This document shows positions 33,760-47,238 of a stretch of 64,000 bases of DNA, piece after piece (positions within the stretch are counted from its first letter, which is position 1; each line of letters begins with the position of its first letter). Under the pieces are notes generated by a model, which was not told the DNA's origin, made no database searches, and saw nothing but the letters and a program-made list of their open reading frames with translations. Origin of the DNA: Pilaira anomala (taxonomy: Eukaryota > Mucoromycota > Mucoromycetes > Mucorales > Mucoraceae). The stretch is taken from NCBI GenBank assembly GCA_025716855.1, contig JAIXMQ010000015.1:186001-250000 (forward strand). The letters run 5' to 3'. The position numbers were made by a program, and so were the translations under genes.

Positions 33760-36233
33760 CTTTTTTTTTTTGTCTTTTCAGTTAGAAGTAACGGTTAGTA
33801 GATGAACCTTTTCTTTTTCTTGCTTTAAAAGTATATTTACCAGATGAGTTAGTAAAAATAGAATAAAATAAACAAAAAAAACAAGGGAAACGAGGTATTG
33901 GTTCTACGTGTTAACTTCTTAAACGCACAATGGTTGAATACAGTCACACTTGATTTGTTGTGAACTTTATGAACTTCAAGTTCAGATAATTAAATGTTGT
34001 ACGTCCTTTCTCAATATCGCGCATTACACAATGTTCGTTGAAGCATAAACGCGACTTTTTTTTTGCAGGAAAAAAAACAAATAGGAAATGAAAGGAAGGC
34101 TTTTTAGACTTGATCTATTATATGAGGGCATATGACAATCATGAAATGCCTATACATCCTATGTTCTGGTATTATTGTTTTCTTTAAAAGAGGAGGGTTT
34201 TGTGTTTCATGCCCTGAATTTAATTTTTTCAGTTAACAATGTATATACAATTAATCGTGTTTCAGAAGGAATAAGTCTATTAAAATGAATTCAATAAAGG
34301 AGAATGTGCGTGTGAAAGTTACCGCCTCACATTTACATAATATCAGATTTATTGTTTATATCATATAATATAGCATGCGTTTTGAAATTATTTATTTATA
34401 CTTGATTATAAAAAAAAAAGGAAATACAAGTCCAGCCACTGATAAAATACCTTGATAGCTTTTTAATAATTAAATGTGTATGTATACATATATCAAAATA
34501 AAATAATTGTCAAGCATTAATAACTAGATTTTTTTATTCAGTGAGAGACACTAAACTTATCTCCCTGAAACGATTAAAATTTATTAGTCTGTGGTGTCCT
34601 GCATCTAATAAGGAGGATTAGTGTGAGTATATCCAACAACACGGAAGGGCTACATTTAGCTTAGGTGATTGCCCAGAAAGAAAGATAGTGTGGTTAATAA
34701 ATTAATTTAAAAAGGTAAGATAATACTATCTAAAATATAAAGAAATAAAATGGAACAAGATGACGATCGTTTTTATTTAAGCCAGGAATGATTAAAAGTG
34801 TACTATTTGCAAGCTACTCTTTTTCTTTCTTTTTTAAACAGTAGGGAAATCTATTTTACTTCTTTAATGCAGTAAGTGATCCGGAGATAATTAGTTAAAT
34901 ATATCTATAAATATATTTTTCTCCATGCTAGTGAAAATATAGAGGATGATTTCATAATTTAAAATTAAAAATTAAAGCAAAATGTGCTCCGAGAAATATT
35001 TCGGTGTCTATATTTTATTGTTTAAAAATATATATAGAATTATGCTACGATTTATGGCAGTTACATAAAAAGAATCGAGTCAAAAGCTGCTATATATTTC
35101 TGAGTTTTCTATAATGTATTAAAAAAAAAAGATGCCAAGAACTTACGATTATGATGCTAAAAAGAAAAAAGACCACTTTGTGATAATAGTTTTGAAGGCC
35201 TCAACCTTTTGTGATAAAAGTTTTCGGTCATGCATGAAATAAAAAGCTCTTTACCAGTAGATGTTCGTCTTGTTAAATATTTATGTTCAAACGAAAAAAA
35301 AAACAACAACAATGCGTACATAAAGATTCCCACAGATGACGATTGTGACAATAGCTGTAAGAAACAACGATGCATTATTGCTCAATCATTACATAGGTCC
35401 ATTTGTATGTACTATTTCAATAAATTTGTTTGATTTTCTATGAAAAGAGATGCCTTTTTTTCTCTCTCTATCTTTAAATACATCAAAAACAACAAAATGA
35501 AGGAAACAAATGATGAATCATGGCCTATTTTAGTTTTGTGTCTATGTTTACAGATTTTCCTTTTACCTCATAACGGAATCGTACCAGGATTTCAATAAAT
35601 TTCCTAATATGGATATTATTCTCTTTGATTCAAAAAAAAATGAAGTCATGGTCCCGAGAATAATGGATCAAAAGTTATTAATATGATGCCACAACCTTAG
35701 TTGTAACTTTTTAATAAATAAAAAAGCTCACTTTCTCTTATAAAAAAATAAAAAAAAGAGGCTTATTAGAAAAAAGAGATATGTATGTACCAAAGATACA
35801 AAGGTAAAATATTGGAAATGACATAAGTCTTTGTGTATCCATTATTGTTTTTTATAAAGTAGATCGACTTGTGTGTCCTGAAATAAAAAGGTTAAAACTT
35901 TTTTTTTTTTTTTTTTTTTTGACGATACAATTATCTCATCATAAGTGGGTAAGAGAAACAAAGTTAAATCGTCACCATTGTTGCATGAAAAAACTTGGGC
36001 TTTTTAATCTTTTTAGCGTTGAAAATAAACAATGATGATGCACACCAGAAGCATTTACAGTAGTAACTTAAAAAGGAAATAAGAAAAATTCAATGATGAC
36101 AGAATGACAAAATTAAAAAAAAATGCAAAAAGGTTAAAGAAGTAGTATAAATACAAACCTGCTTTTTTAAAATTTTTTTTTCTACTCTACAACTATTCTT
36201 TTTTCTTACTTTTTAAATAATAAACAACAAAAA
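33760..36233. other. Gene-poor AT-rich interval between SEC31 and the HAM1-like gene
   Basis: About 2.5 kb without a well-supported gene. The only coding-like stretch is the short ORF at 35230-35433, listed separately, and a shorter overlapping frame from 35131. The left end is the SEC31 promoter; the right end (36140-36233) has TATAAATAC at about 36146 and a pyrimidine-rich leader, expected for the HAM1-like gene. No RNA gene or element was recognised. Confidence 0.45.
35230..35433 (+). CDS. Doubtful short ORF, unknown
   Basis: A 67-residue ORF that I do not recognise: lysine- and asparagine-rich, with four cysteines (YLCSNEK, then DDDCDNSCKKQRC). It opens in a different frame from a 35-codon ORF that starts at 35131 (MPRTYDYDAKKKKDHF) and overlaps it, so the two may be parts of one broken or spliced gene, or chance. 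Codon use resembles neighbouring genes only loosely, and no intron links the two cleanly. Confidence 0.2.
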   Translation: MHEIKSSLPVDVRLVKYLCSNEKKNNNNAYIKIPTDDDCDNSCKKQRCIIAQSLHRSICMYYFNKFV

Positions 36234-39200
36234 ATGACCAACGCAACTCCTGTTACTGCCAACACTAATAATACCCGTGCTAGTACTTCTGGTACCTCTC
36301 CTCGTAACTCAAAAGATCATCACCGTGTAAATAAAGAAAATCTTCCTTTGAGTGAAGTTGACCCAGATGCAGCTAGACAAAAAGCAACAGAAGATAAATT
36401 ACAATTACTTGGAACTATTCAAGCTATGCAACAAGGAAGAATGCCACATAATGCTCAATTGGATGAACTTTTGGGTAAACTTATCTCAAATAACGTTATC
36501 TCTTCAAGAGAACATTCAATGTCCCCTGATGGTAAAGTCTTGTTGAAGGATTTCCGCAAGCTGTTAAAGACTGTTCAAAAGACTTTAAATGTCAAGAACA
36601 AGGATGAATTATTCCAATCTCTTGTCTATCATCTTCATTGTATGGAATCCCCTATCCCTAAAGGTAAAAAAAAAAAAAAAAGATAGAAAATTTTAAGTGA
36701 TAATATATTAGCATTTATACTGAACAATATATACATATATTTAAATAATAGATAAACTTAATGAATCTATGAAGGTAGCAAACAAGAACGAAGTCAATGA
36801 GGAAGGAAAGAAAGGTAATAAATAAGAATAAATGAAATGAGAGACTATCAGTGAAACTTACATTTCGTACATATAGGTTCTGATGCATTATTCAAGATCG
36901 GTAAACTTATTCTTTTGAATAACGAGTTCCGTTCTCTTTTGGGCGAATTAATCGATATCTCTCAAGAAATCTTCACAAGCGTCTCTAGTAAAGCTGGTGA
37001 CTCTCTTACTAACGCTGGTTCCGGTCTTCAAAACGATGAAAACCATCCCAACAAGCACGGTAAGGGTCTTGTTGATAAGTATCTTGATAAGGCTTTGGAT
37101 CCCAACAAGAAGGTAATGGATAAGAACCCTCTTCAAGGTGATCATCATCATACCTCTATTCCCGGTCAAGAAGACCATCGTCATCGCTCTATCCATGATC
37201 AAGAACCTCGTCTCGTCAGCTCTCCTCATGATGATCCTAGACGTCAAGGTCTTTTGAACACCGGTGATTCTGTTCATCCTAATGTAATTCCCGGTGGTTT
37301 CCCCATTGCCAACTCTGTTGATGGTGGTGCCCCTATGAATGAACAACCTCTTGTTAGTCAAACCCAACAAAACATGCCTCCTCAAGGCGGTTTTGCTCAA
37401 CAACAACAACAACAACATATGTCTCCTCACACCGGTTTAGGTGAACAATTGAACCATATGTCTCCTCAAGGTGCTTTAGGTCAACAACCTCATCAACAAG
37501 GTGTTTTAGGCCAACACAATGATTCTCTTAACCAACATGCCCCCGGTGCTAGAGTTGCTCAAGGAGGTGACCGTAATGTGACTGATGAATACCAACAAAA
37601 GATTGAAAGCCATCCTATGTACCAAAAATCCAAGAACGAGATTGAAGAACAAAAGCACCATGCTCGTCATACTGTCAAGGAGAAGCTTCCCAAGGAAAAG
37701 CAAGATGAATTAATCAGTCGTCTTCGTTTATCTCTTGCTCAAGTTCAAAAGCACCCTGAATACCAAAGTGCTATTCGTACTTTAATGCAATTAATCAAGG
37801 TATGGTCTCAACGTGTATCTCAAGTCACTGGTACTGTCAAGACACAAGCCAAGGAAGGAGATCGTCCTGATCAAGCTAGCGCTAGAGAGAGAGCTGAAAG
37901 AGAACTCAAGACAATCATTGAATGTTGGGCACAAGGATACTCTATTGATCCTCTTCTTCATGGTGTACAAGATGTCGTTCGTGATATGCAACATGATGAT
38001 CAACTTCGTGATTTATATAAACAATTCGTTCGTTATGCCGATAGACTTGTATCTGAACCTGGTTATGTCCAACGTGATGAATCTACAAAGGATGGTAGAG
38101 GATTGATGGATCAAAGTAACCATATGATTAAGGGCAAATACCGTGAGAATCTCAACTTCTTGTCTTCTGAATCTCGTAAGTTGATCAACTTGATGGCTGA
38201 AGATGATATCTCCAAGGAATTGAACCATCGTATTGCTACTATTCATCGTGACTTATGGATGGACGGTGAAGGAAACCCTGCTTTCAAGCCTCATCTCTTG
38301 AACGATATGAGAATGACTTTACTTCCTGCTTTCATTGATGAAATCAAATATATCCCTATTCCTCGTATTGAATACAGTGATCCTCAATATGATATCGTCA
38401 TTGAAAATCTTGTTCTCTCTGGTGATACTCTTTTACCTAATGTCTTTGAAACCAAGGTCGATAGTTTCAACAGCTTCAGTCTCAAGTCTGATGTCAAAAC
38501 CAGCCCCAGTCGTCAAAGTTTGTACATTCGTATGAGTGAAATTCAAGCTGAAATCAACGATGTTGTCTTCTATTACAAGAAGAAGACTGGTTTCCCCAAG
38601 TTGACTGATCGTGGTGTTGCTTCTTTATCTGTTGGTGGTAAGGGTATCTCTGTCTCTCTTCGTATTCAAAGCGTCACCGATAACCCAGCCAAGACATTCA
38701 AGGTTACTTCATGTAAATGTAATGTTGATAACCTTAAGGTAAAGGTCAATGAGAGTAACCACGATATGTTGTACAAGGCCATTCAACCCTTGATCTTGGG
38801 TAGCATCCGTAAACAAATTGCCAGAGCTATCGAAATGAAGATTACCAACATGTTGAACCAAGGTGATCAAAAGTTAACCAATTACATGGTCGAAATAAAC
38901 CAAAACCTTCAAAACAAGGCTTATCAAAGTCTTCCTGAACAAGAACAAAATGCTAAGAAGCCTCCTACTCTCTCTCAAGCTCGTCCTCGTCCTGGTTTCT
39001 TGTCTACTCTTGTTACCATCCTTAACAACAACATCAAGACCAAGGTACAAAAGCGTAATGAAGCTAAGCGTATGGAACGTATGTCTACCTTGTCCCCTTC
39101 TTCTACTCATTCTAGCCCTCATCACGAAGGTGGTATCGGTCACTTGAACAAGGACCATCATCACAGTCCTACTGGACTTAACCTTGATCCTCATCATCCT

Positions 39201-39434
39201 CATCAACATAATGATAATGCTTCTGTTGTTACTGATCGTCATCATTTCATTGCTAGCCCTCCTTTATCTCCTACTTCCAAGGCACGTAATGCTACCACTG
39301 CTCCTCACGTTGATACCAATATCAATCAACAACATCATCAACCTACCTCTCCCAACCACTTCAAGTTGGCTCAAGATATGTCTGATGCTCAACAACAATA
39401 TCAAAGACAACAACTCAGTCAAACTCAACCTTAA
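36234..39434 (+). CDS. HAM1-like protein with BPI/TULIP-type C-terminal region
   Basis: Fungal family known from its HAM1-like N- and C-terminal domains; members are often annotated as BPI-like, suggesting lipid binding. Exons 36234-36663, 36752-36814 and 36877-39434 sum to 3051 nt, 1016 residues. The N-terminal region (residues 1-220) is helical (DKLQLLGTIQAMQQGRMPHN, FRKLLKTVQKTLNVKNKDEL, GSDALFKIGKLILLNNEFRS); a disordered Gln/His/Pro/Met stretch follows (about 260-390). A helical block (QKHPEYQSAIRTLMQLIK, ELKTIIECWAQGYSIDPLL) leads to the C-terminal beta-rich domain with LLPAFIDEIKYIPIPRIEYS, which has the look of a TULIP fold, and VNESNHDMLYKAIQPLILGS. The tail is again His/Ser/Pro-rich. 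Codon use is strongly biased. No signal peptide or membrane span is present. Confidence 0.85.
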
Positions 39435-39683
39435 TTTGCTTATAACTATATCATAATAATAATAATAATAATAAAACTCATTTTTCTATTATAATTCAAC
39501 AATTTTTTTTTTTTTTTTTTTAAAGCTGAGATTTTTTTTTCGATTCATGCCATTTGTTTATAAATGCATTATAATTTTTTGAAAACCTTTTCAGTTATAA
39601 CCCTAGTAGAAGAAATGTCAATGGTATAAAAAGAAACCTATTCAGAAATTACTATTATGCAAACTTGAATTACTAATATAAAT

Positions 39684-41030
<1,347 letters not shown>

Positions 41031-41354
41031 AAAAAAAAATGAGAAACATTTCTGTAAAATTAAAATAATAAAAAAATTGTAAAATCATGACTTCATTACT
41101 GTTTCATAGATTCTTTTTCTTTTCCCTTAATATGGTCTTATCTGTTAGATATCTCATGATGCGACAAGGGTTTAACGAAAATCTTTTTATCAAGAAAAAG
41201 GGTTCATGTTTCAATTTTTAATTTTTTTCTTTTTTTTTTTTTTTTAACCCATGATTAAACTGAGACCCTTATGCAAAACCAGCTATAAAAATAAAAAGGC
41301 CTGAACCTGTAAAGCCATTTTAATTTATCTCTACATACAAACTTTTCACTCAAA
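41031..41354. promoter_or_regulatory. Promoter region of the fasciclin gene
   Basis: Non-coding AT-rich sequence with a TATA-like CTATAAAAATA at about 41281, 74 bases before the ATG, and a T-run near 41230. Otherwise nothing recognisable. Confidence 0.4.
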
Positions 41355-43508
41355 ATGCGTATTAGTACTGTGATTTCAGCACTAAGTGCATTCTGTCTTG
41401 TAACAGCTCAAAGTAAAACGGGAGGATCAAACACAATCTTTCAAATTCTAAACACGACAAATGCTTCTAGTCCTGCATTATATCAATTTGCATATTTCTT
41501 GAATTCCTCTCCAGACTATCAACCCATTATTGATATTTTGAATGATCCCAATAGTAATGTTACATTATTTGTGCCAGAAGATGGACTTCTATATAATCTT
41601 ACGGGTCAAAAAATACCTGCCCTACCTAGTACTACAACAACGAGTCGTCGTGTCGTAGCCACAAAGACAAGTAGTTTAAAACCTATCCGTACCACAACAC
41701 TTCCTAGCTCCTTTGGCTACTCTGATCTCCTATCCGCCATCTATTCATCACCTACACCCAATAACCAAGCAAACTATATTCGACTACCTAACGTAGATGA
41801 AGATGATTCTACTCGTTACTTTGAAGCCGGTGCTCCTACCATCAAACAATCGCTTTCTGGTTTACTCGTTAATAATAATGGTACAGTCACCATTGATAGC
41901 AGTGCAAATATTACAAATATTACTACATCACCTTTCGCAAGCAATTTCAGTGTATTGGATATACTCTATTACCATATCGTGAACGGAACCCAAAGTTTCC
42001 AAGAGAACACAACTGCTATCTTGAGTTCCTTATTGACCAACAGTACAATTAACAAATTTGGGTACAGTTCTCCTGTCCTAGTTCAACCAAATTTGAATTT
42101 AACAGAATTTTGGATGAATGAGGGTAATTCAAGTATGGTTGGTAACATGACCAATGGTACAATGATTGAAAGTAATAATAATACATGGGCCAATTTGACG
42201 GTGGGTAATGGACTTGGGTATGATGCTAGTATTAATGGCACATATAATGCATCCAATGGTGCCATTTATATTATTGATAAAGGTAAGAGAAGGAAAATTT
42301 CAGTAGCTTCAAAAAAAATTTTATTGACTTAATTGTAGTATTGATTCCTCCCGTCAATGTCACTAGCACCTTGAGTGCAGTTCAAAATGCCTCTGATTTT
42401 GACGCTTTAGTGAATGGAACAAGCACATACAATAATTCTACTACCACTACTATTCCAGGAAGCCCAGACAATGGTCCTGAAAGTACTTTTAGCCCTGAAG
42501 ATCCAAATAGTCCTGAGAGTACTTCTCCTACAGATCCCAATAGTTCCGGAGACTCTGGAATTGATTCTATCTTTCAAGAGTTATTACGTAAACTCTTGAG
42601 TAATTTTAACGAGACATTAAATGATGCAACAAACGTAAGTTATTTTTTTTAAAAAAAAAGAAAGACAATGAACCTATGTATATTAAATTAATCTATAGAT
42701 CACACTATTTGTTCCAAATAACGATGCATTCCAAAATGTAGATGTATCCACCTTGGACGAACAAACAATCAGTGATCTTATACAAGCACATACATTCAAG
42801 GGAGTTTATTATACTACAAACGTAACATATGATACACCTGTTACTGCAGAATCAGAATCTGGAGCGAATGTAACACTTGAAAACTCTCCTGATAATGGAT
42901 TTACAGGTAAATTTCTGTCAATTTCTGTAAATGAATGCCGCATGAATTAAATTTTTCTCTTTTAGTAAACGGTACAACAGTAGTACAACCTAATATTCTT
43001 TTGAATAATGGTGTCATGCATTTAATTGACGGAAGTAAGTGACAGGTTTTCATTCTTATGATTATATAACTCATAAGTTACTTTGTATCTAGTTTTGAGC
43101 TATCCAACTGGTGATCAACAAAGACCTACAGGTGTTGGAGGAGTGCCTACTGCAACTGGTGATCCTTATCCAACCGATAGTACTGAACCTTATACAACTC
43201 AAGATGATGATGGTATGGGAATGTATCCAACTCAAAGTGATTATGGACCGGGAATGTATCCAACTCAAAGTGATGATGGACCGGGAATGTATCCAACAGA
43301 TCAACAACCAACCGATCAACTGTCAGCTGATCAACAACCAACCGATCAACAGCCAGCTGATCAACAGCCAACTGATCAACAACCAACTCCTGTTGAAAGT
43401 GCTGCTAGTAGTGAATCTGTGGATGTATCGTCTGCTAATATGCCTACTTTAGCTAGTACTCTTACTGTGCTTTCTGCAACGTTTTTCTTTTATTTCCTTT
43501 ATGTTTAA
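41355..43508 (+). CDS. Secreted, GPI-anchored fasciclin (FAS1) protein
   Basis: Cell-surface adhesion-type protein. Exons 41355-42282, 42339-42634, 42699-42906, 42966-43034 and 43093-43508 sum to 1917 nt, 638 residues. A signal peptide (MRISTVISALSAFCLVTAQS) is followed by two FAS1 domains: the first holds DPNSNVTLFVPEDG and FSVLDILYYHIVNG and ends NGAIYIIDK; the second, after VLIPPVNVTSTLSAVQNAS, holds NITLFVPNNDAFQNVDVS, LIQAHTFKGVYYT and LLNNGVMHLIDG. Many NxS/T sequons predict heavy N-glycosylation. After the domains comes a Pro/Gln/Asp/Thr linker with short tandem repeats (MYPTQSDDGPG and DQQPT/DQQPA units), and the end (TLTVLSATFFFYFLYV) is a hydrophobic GPI-attachment signal. Role in cell-wall adhesion or spore surface is inferred. 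Confidence 0.88.
43195..43396 (+). repeat. Short tandem repeats inside the fasciclin gene
   Basis: Two near-perfect 33-bp units beginning ATGTATCCAACTCAAAGTGA lie at about 43220-43287, flanked by diverged copies, and about seven 15-bp units of the GATCAACAACCAACC type follow (43300-43390). They encode the Pro/Gln/Asp linker before the GPI signal, a type of repeat that often varies in number between strains. Confidence 0.65.
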
Positions 43509-44415
43509 TATAATAAAATAGTTTAATGTGTATAATTTATTTAAAAAAAAAAAGTAGGGCCGGAACAAATATGTATTGTTTAGCTGTATTAAATAAATGA
43601 GGTATAATCCTTTAGGGTGCTATTTACGATATGGATGTTGATAACGAAGGAAAGCTTAAAAAACTACTTATTACCCAATACGTGATCGCCAATCCAACTG
43701 CTCAACTGCTACTTAAATGTTCTTGTAATGGATAGTGCTTCCGAAACAAACAACTTTGACATGCCCTTGTTGGAGATTGATGGCATAAATAACTTAAATA
43801 TCACGCACATTCTTATAATTCTGTTTTATTCAGTATACACAGCATTCATGGTTCTGCACCACTCACAAAAAAGTAAAGATCATAAACTATTTCTTTCTTT
43901 TTTTTTTTTTATGTATGTAATTGACCACAAAAAATTGATAATTACTACAATATAATTACTTTTTAAATCTACTAAACATAAAATAATCAATTCTTAAACA
44001 ACTTATTTACTACTTCTGAACTTTCGGTATAAAATACTGACAAGATACTTTTTAATAAACCTTAACATGAAACAGGATTCTTCTTTGTTTATTTATTTAT
44101 TGTGTAGAAAGATACGTAACACAAACTTTCATAAAACATATAAATACCCCTTTAAATTAATCTTTAAGTCAATATATATATATATATATATATATATGCA
44201 GATTAGATATGCTACGTCTAAATGAATAAACATGGCAGATAAATATTCCAGTCAGATCCGATCTACTGCTAGTAGGCTCACTTTAATTGAGTATTTTCTG
44301 CAACATTTTTACTTTATTTTCTTTATGTCATTTAGAAATAAAAATAATAAAATATTTTAGCTAGAATGTATAAGTTTTATTGCTATTTAAATAAAAAGAG
44401 GAGGGGGGCGCAAAT
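43509..44415. other. Interval with a decayed copy of the fasciclin 3' end and a (TA)n microsatellite
   Basis: No intact gene. Contents: a coding-like relic around 43610-43890 (listed separately), a (TA)n run of about 14 units at 44171-44198, and at about 44293-44375 a diverged repeat of the last exon end and 3' flank of the fasciclin gene (TTTCTGCAACATTTTTACTT against TTTCTGCAACGTTTTTCTTT at 43470). Confidence 0.5.
43610..43890 (+). pseudogene. Coding-like relic, unknown
   Basis: Two short frames look coding but do not join. One starts ATGGATGTTGATAACGAAGG at 43631 and runs 34 codons (KLKKLLITQYVIANPTAQLL) to a stop. The next, in another frame, starts at 43728 (MDSASETNNFDMPLLEIDG). The amino-acid content is ordinary for a soluble protein and unlike the flanking AT-rich DNA. 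A single-base shift would extend one into the other. I do not recognise the family. Confidence 0.25.
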
Positions 44416-45795
44416 TTAATTGTATGTATTTGAAGTGTATGGCTGTCCAGCATGATATGTATTACGTTGATGATGAGGCTGTTGATAGACAAGAGAAGGA
44501 TCTCTATACAAAGAAGGTGAAGAATGATTGAAGCGTGGATCAAGTGGTATATTATTATACGGTGCAGGGGAATAAGGTTGCTGTTGATGATGATATACTT
44601 GTGCTTGATAAGGTGATGGAGATTGAGGATAGTATTGAGGATTATGATTTGCGGGAGGAGGTACAACTGAAGCAGGAACAGAATAAGGTGATGAATGAGG
44701 AGGGACAAAAGATGCAACTAAATTAGTCGGTGTAGGTACATTATAGACAGATGAAGACCTAGTTGTATCAATCGTTAAGGCCTGAGGTACAAAAGGCGAA
44801 TTAAATCCACTACCTGGATTCAATGGTGGAACGGAAGGAGGCGCAGAAGGTAAAGGATTAGGAGACGATGAATGTGAACTTGTGGTAGTCGTATTTTGTT
44901 CTTCTTCTTCTTCCTCGTTCATGTTATTATCTTCAGGATATTGTTTCTTGTCTTTTTGGGTAGGGTATTCCATATCTACAATGGTTCTAGCATCTTCATC
45001 ATAAAGGATATTATTGGTATTGTTGTCATTTTCTACACTACGTAATGCCTTTTCTGCCATAGCTTTCGCAGCAAGTGCACTTGATTCTGCATGTCGAATC
45101 TTTTTATCGTGCCAGAACAAAATACTATTGCAGACTGCAGTTGCAAGCCAAGCAAAAAATGATAACCAACTAAAAGCAGCAGCAGCTTTAGCAGAATTAC
45201 ACTGAAATATATATAAAAAAAAACAGAAATTAATAAAAAGAATGAAAGTACTTTATAAAATTATTTTTACCTGTTTCATCCATGTTCCGGCATAATTTTT
45301 ATCTTCTTTCTTTAATTCAGAATCCAATGTACAGTTTTCAGGATTATTTGTATGAGCAGTAATAGCAATCATGGCAGCGAACCAAGCAAATGTAAAGAAA
45401 CAAGTAAAGATGAATGCAGTGCGAGGTCTCACAAAAAAGTTTCTTACTGGAACCAAATGATTTCTATATCTTACAAGTGGAAAAAGCAAAAGTGTCACTG
45501 ATAGAAGCATACTGAAAAATGCTACTACAAGTGTATAATTAGGTGCGGCCAAGCTAGTACCCTAATTTTTAAATGTAACTTAATGGATTTGTTTATTTTA
45601 TAGGTACATAAGCAAAAAAAAAAAAAAAGAACTTACATCATATTTTCCTTGGATTGTAATGACAGGTATAACGATACAAAATGTCAGAAAGGCAAATGCA
45701 ATTTGTGTACAATATAATCCAAATCTATATAGTCCCAGTGTTGGTAAACTTTCTGGTGTATCAACATCAAGTTCAATAAGGTCAATGAATCCCAT
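44416..45795 (-). CDS. Four-span MARVEL-type membrane protein with long cytosolic tail
   Basis: Plasma-membrane or vesicle tetraspan protein; exact role unknown. Exons 45795-45637, 45561-45271 and 45201-44416 sum to 1236 nt, 411 residues. Four hydrophobic spans fit the MARVEL layout: YCTQIAFAFLTFCIVIPVIT, YTLVVAFFSMLLSVTLLLFP, AFIFTCFFTFAWFAAMIAI and AFSWLSFFAWLATAVCNSIL. The loop between spans 3 and 4 has CTLDSELKKED and the last span begins KAAAAFSWL, the typical membrane-associating domain wording in fungi. The C-terminal 250 residues are disordered, rich in Pro, Ser, Asn, Tyr and Gln, with an acidic block (NNMNEEEEEEQN). The two ends face the cytosol. Neighbours give no further hint. Confidence 0.8.
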
Positions 45796-47238
45796 CTTTT
45801 ATAAGTTAGTAAAGTATGGAAAAGAAGAAAGAAAGAAAGAAAGGAAAATATGAAGACTATATATAAATGACGAATAATAACATTCTACCAAAATAGTAAA
45901 TAACAATCAAAACAAATGATGAAGGAGTAAATATATTTCATTCTTTCCGCTGTAATATCATACTTTTCTTGTTCTAATCGAGCATTAATCAATCCTTATT
46001 TCTAATAAGCTACTAAAGGAAGATACTTTTTTTTCTTTTGAATATCATGTCTGATTTAAACAGAACAAAATACTTATTTTTCATGTTAGAAAAAAAAAAA
46101 GAGAGGGCAGTGTTGTACGCGTTGGTACGCAGAAATTCTATAATATTCGCAGTTTGCTATTACTGTATATAGCTAAAATACGTTGGTATCCTAATGTATA
46201 TTGTACATATATCAGCTAGAGTTGAGATACATAAATGTAGTTTTTAATCATTTGCTCTTCTATTCTTAAAACAGTCCACATAATTGACTGTGACACAGTT
46301 ACGTAAGGCGTAATTTCGTAAAATTTCCATTTTAGAGCAAAAAGAAAACTATGTTGTCAACCAAAAACTAAGGATGTTGTAAATAACCCTCATGGCACCA
46401 ACGTCACATATTTACTGCTGCGGTCAATTCAACGATTAACAGACAAAGGTGACTTTTGGATTATCACAGCTGTGATTATATATACGTTCTGGGAAAGGGG
46501 TAATTCTTGTAACAAGTACTTGACAAGATTTGAATCTGTTAATCAACTTCATCATGTTCATTAACCTGATGATGAGCCCACCAACGAACTCTTTCTTTAA
46601 AGGGTCATAAATACCTCTTTCCTCCACTTAAAATAGTTAAGTTTTATTTCGAATGAAAATGTAAAAACGAAAAAAGAATAAAGAATAAAGAAAATACTGG
46701 AGAAGATTTCAGTACATAAAAAAAAAACTGAAAAATCAATGTTATCCAAGACAACAGCTCGTGTTTCTTATAACAATCAAAGCTCTTTATAAACTGATGA
46801 ATAGAGTTACGACCAAAGTTAAAAGCTCCATCTTGCAGTCCACTCTGCCAATAATTGCTTAAATTTGGTAATTTGTTTGTTTGTTTGTCTATTTTTCAAG
46901 AATTAAGCCGAAAACTTGGGTCCCAGCTTTTTGGGAAAACTCTAATTATCTTTTAAAGTTTATTCGTAAGATGTATAGACGAAGATAAACTCATGAAAAA
47001 AAAAAAAGGAAAGATCGAGTGTCAAGATAGTTTGTTTTGAGATTGGTCTAATTGAAAGTTTACCAATATGTTTGATGGTCAAATCAGAAGTGCAAAACCG
47101 GTCATCTGTGATGAGTGTTGAATTAAAGTCTGGGCATGATTTTGTGGCTTTGTCGTCATATGTTAATAACGATAGAACCATATCACTTGATGAGCGCCCT
47201 CTTTCACCTTTTTCTTTATTATATTCATAAAATAAAAA
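45796..47238. other. Interval before the kelch gene, with two faint coding-like stretches
   Basis: No supported gene. On the minus strand, about 46550-46610, one frame reads FKERVRWWAHHQVNEHDEVD then a stop, with no start; and 47000-47181 is open on both strands (minus-strand frame LLTYDDKATKSCPDF onward). Both may be remains of degraded genes. The right end is the promoter of the kelch gene. Confidence 0.35.

Noticed and set aside
36948..37430. 160-codon minus-strand ORF
   Set aside because: Antisense shadow of the well-supported HAM1-like gene, caused by its biased codon use.
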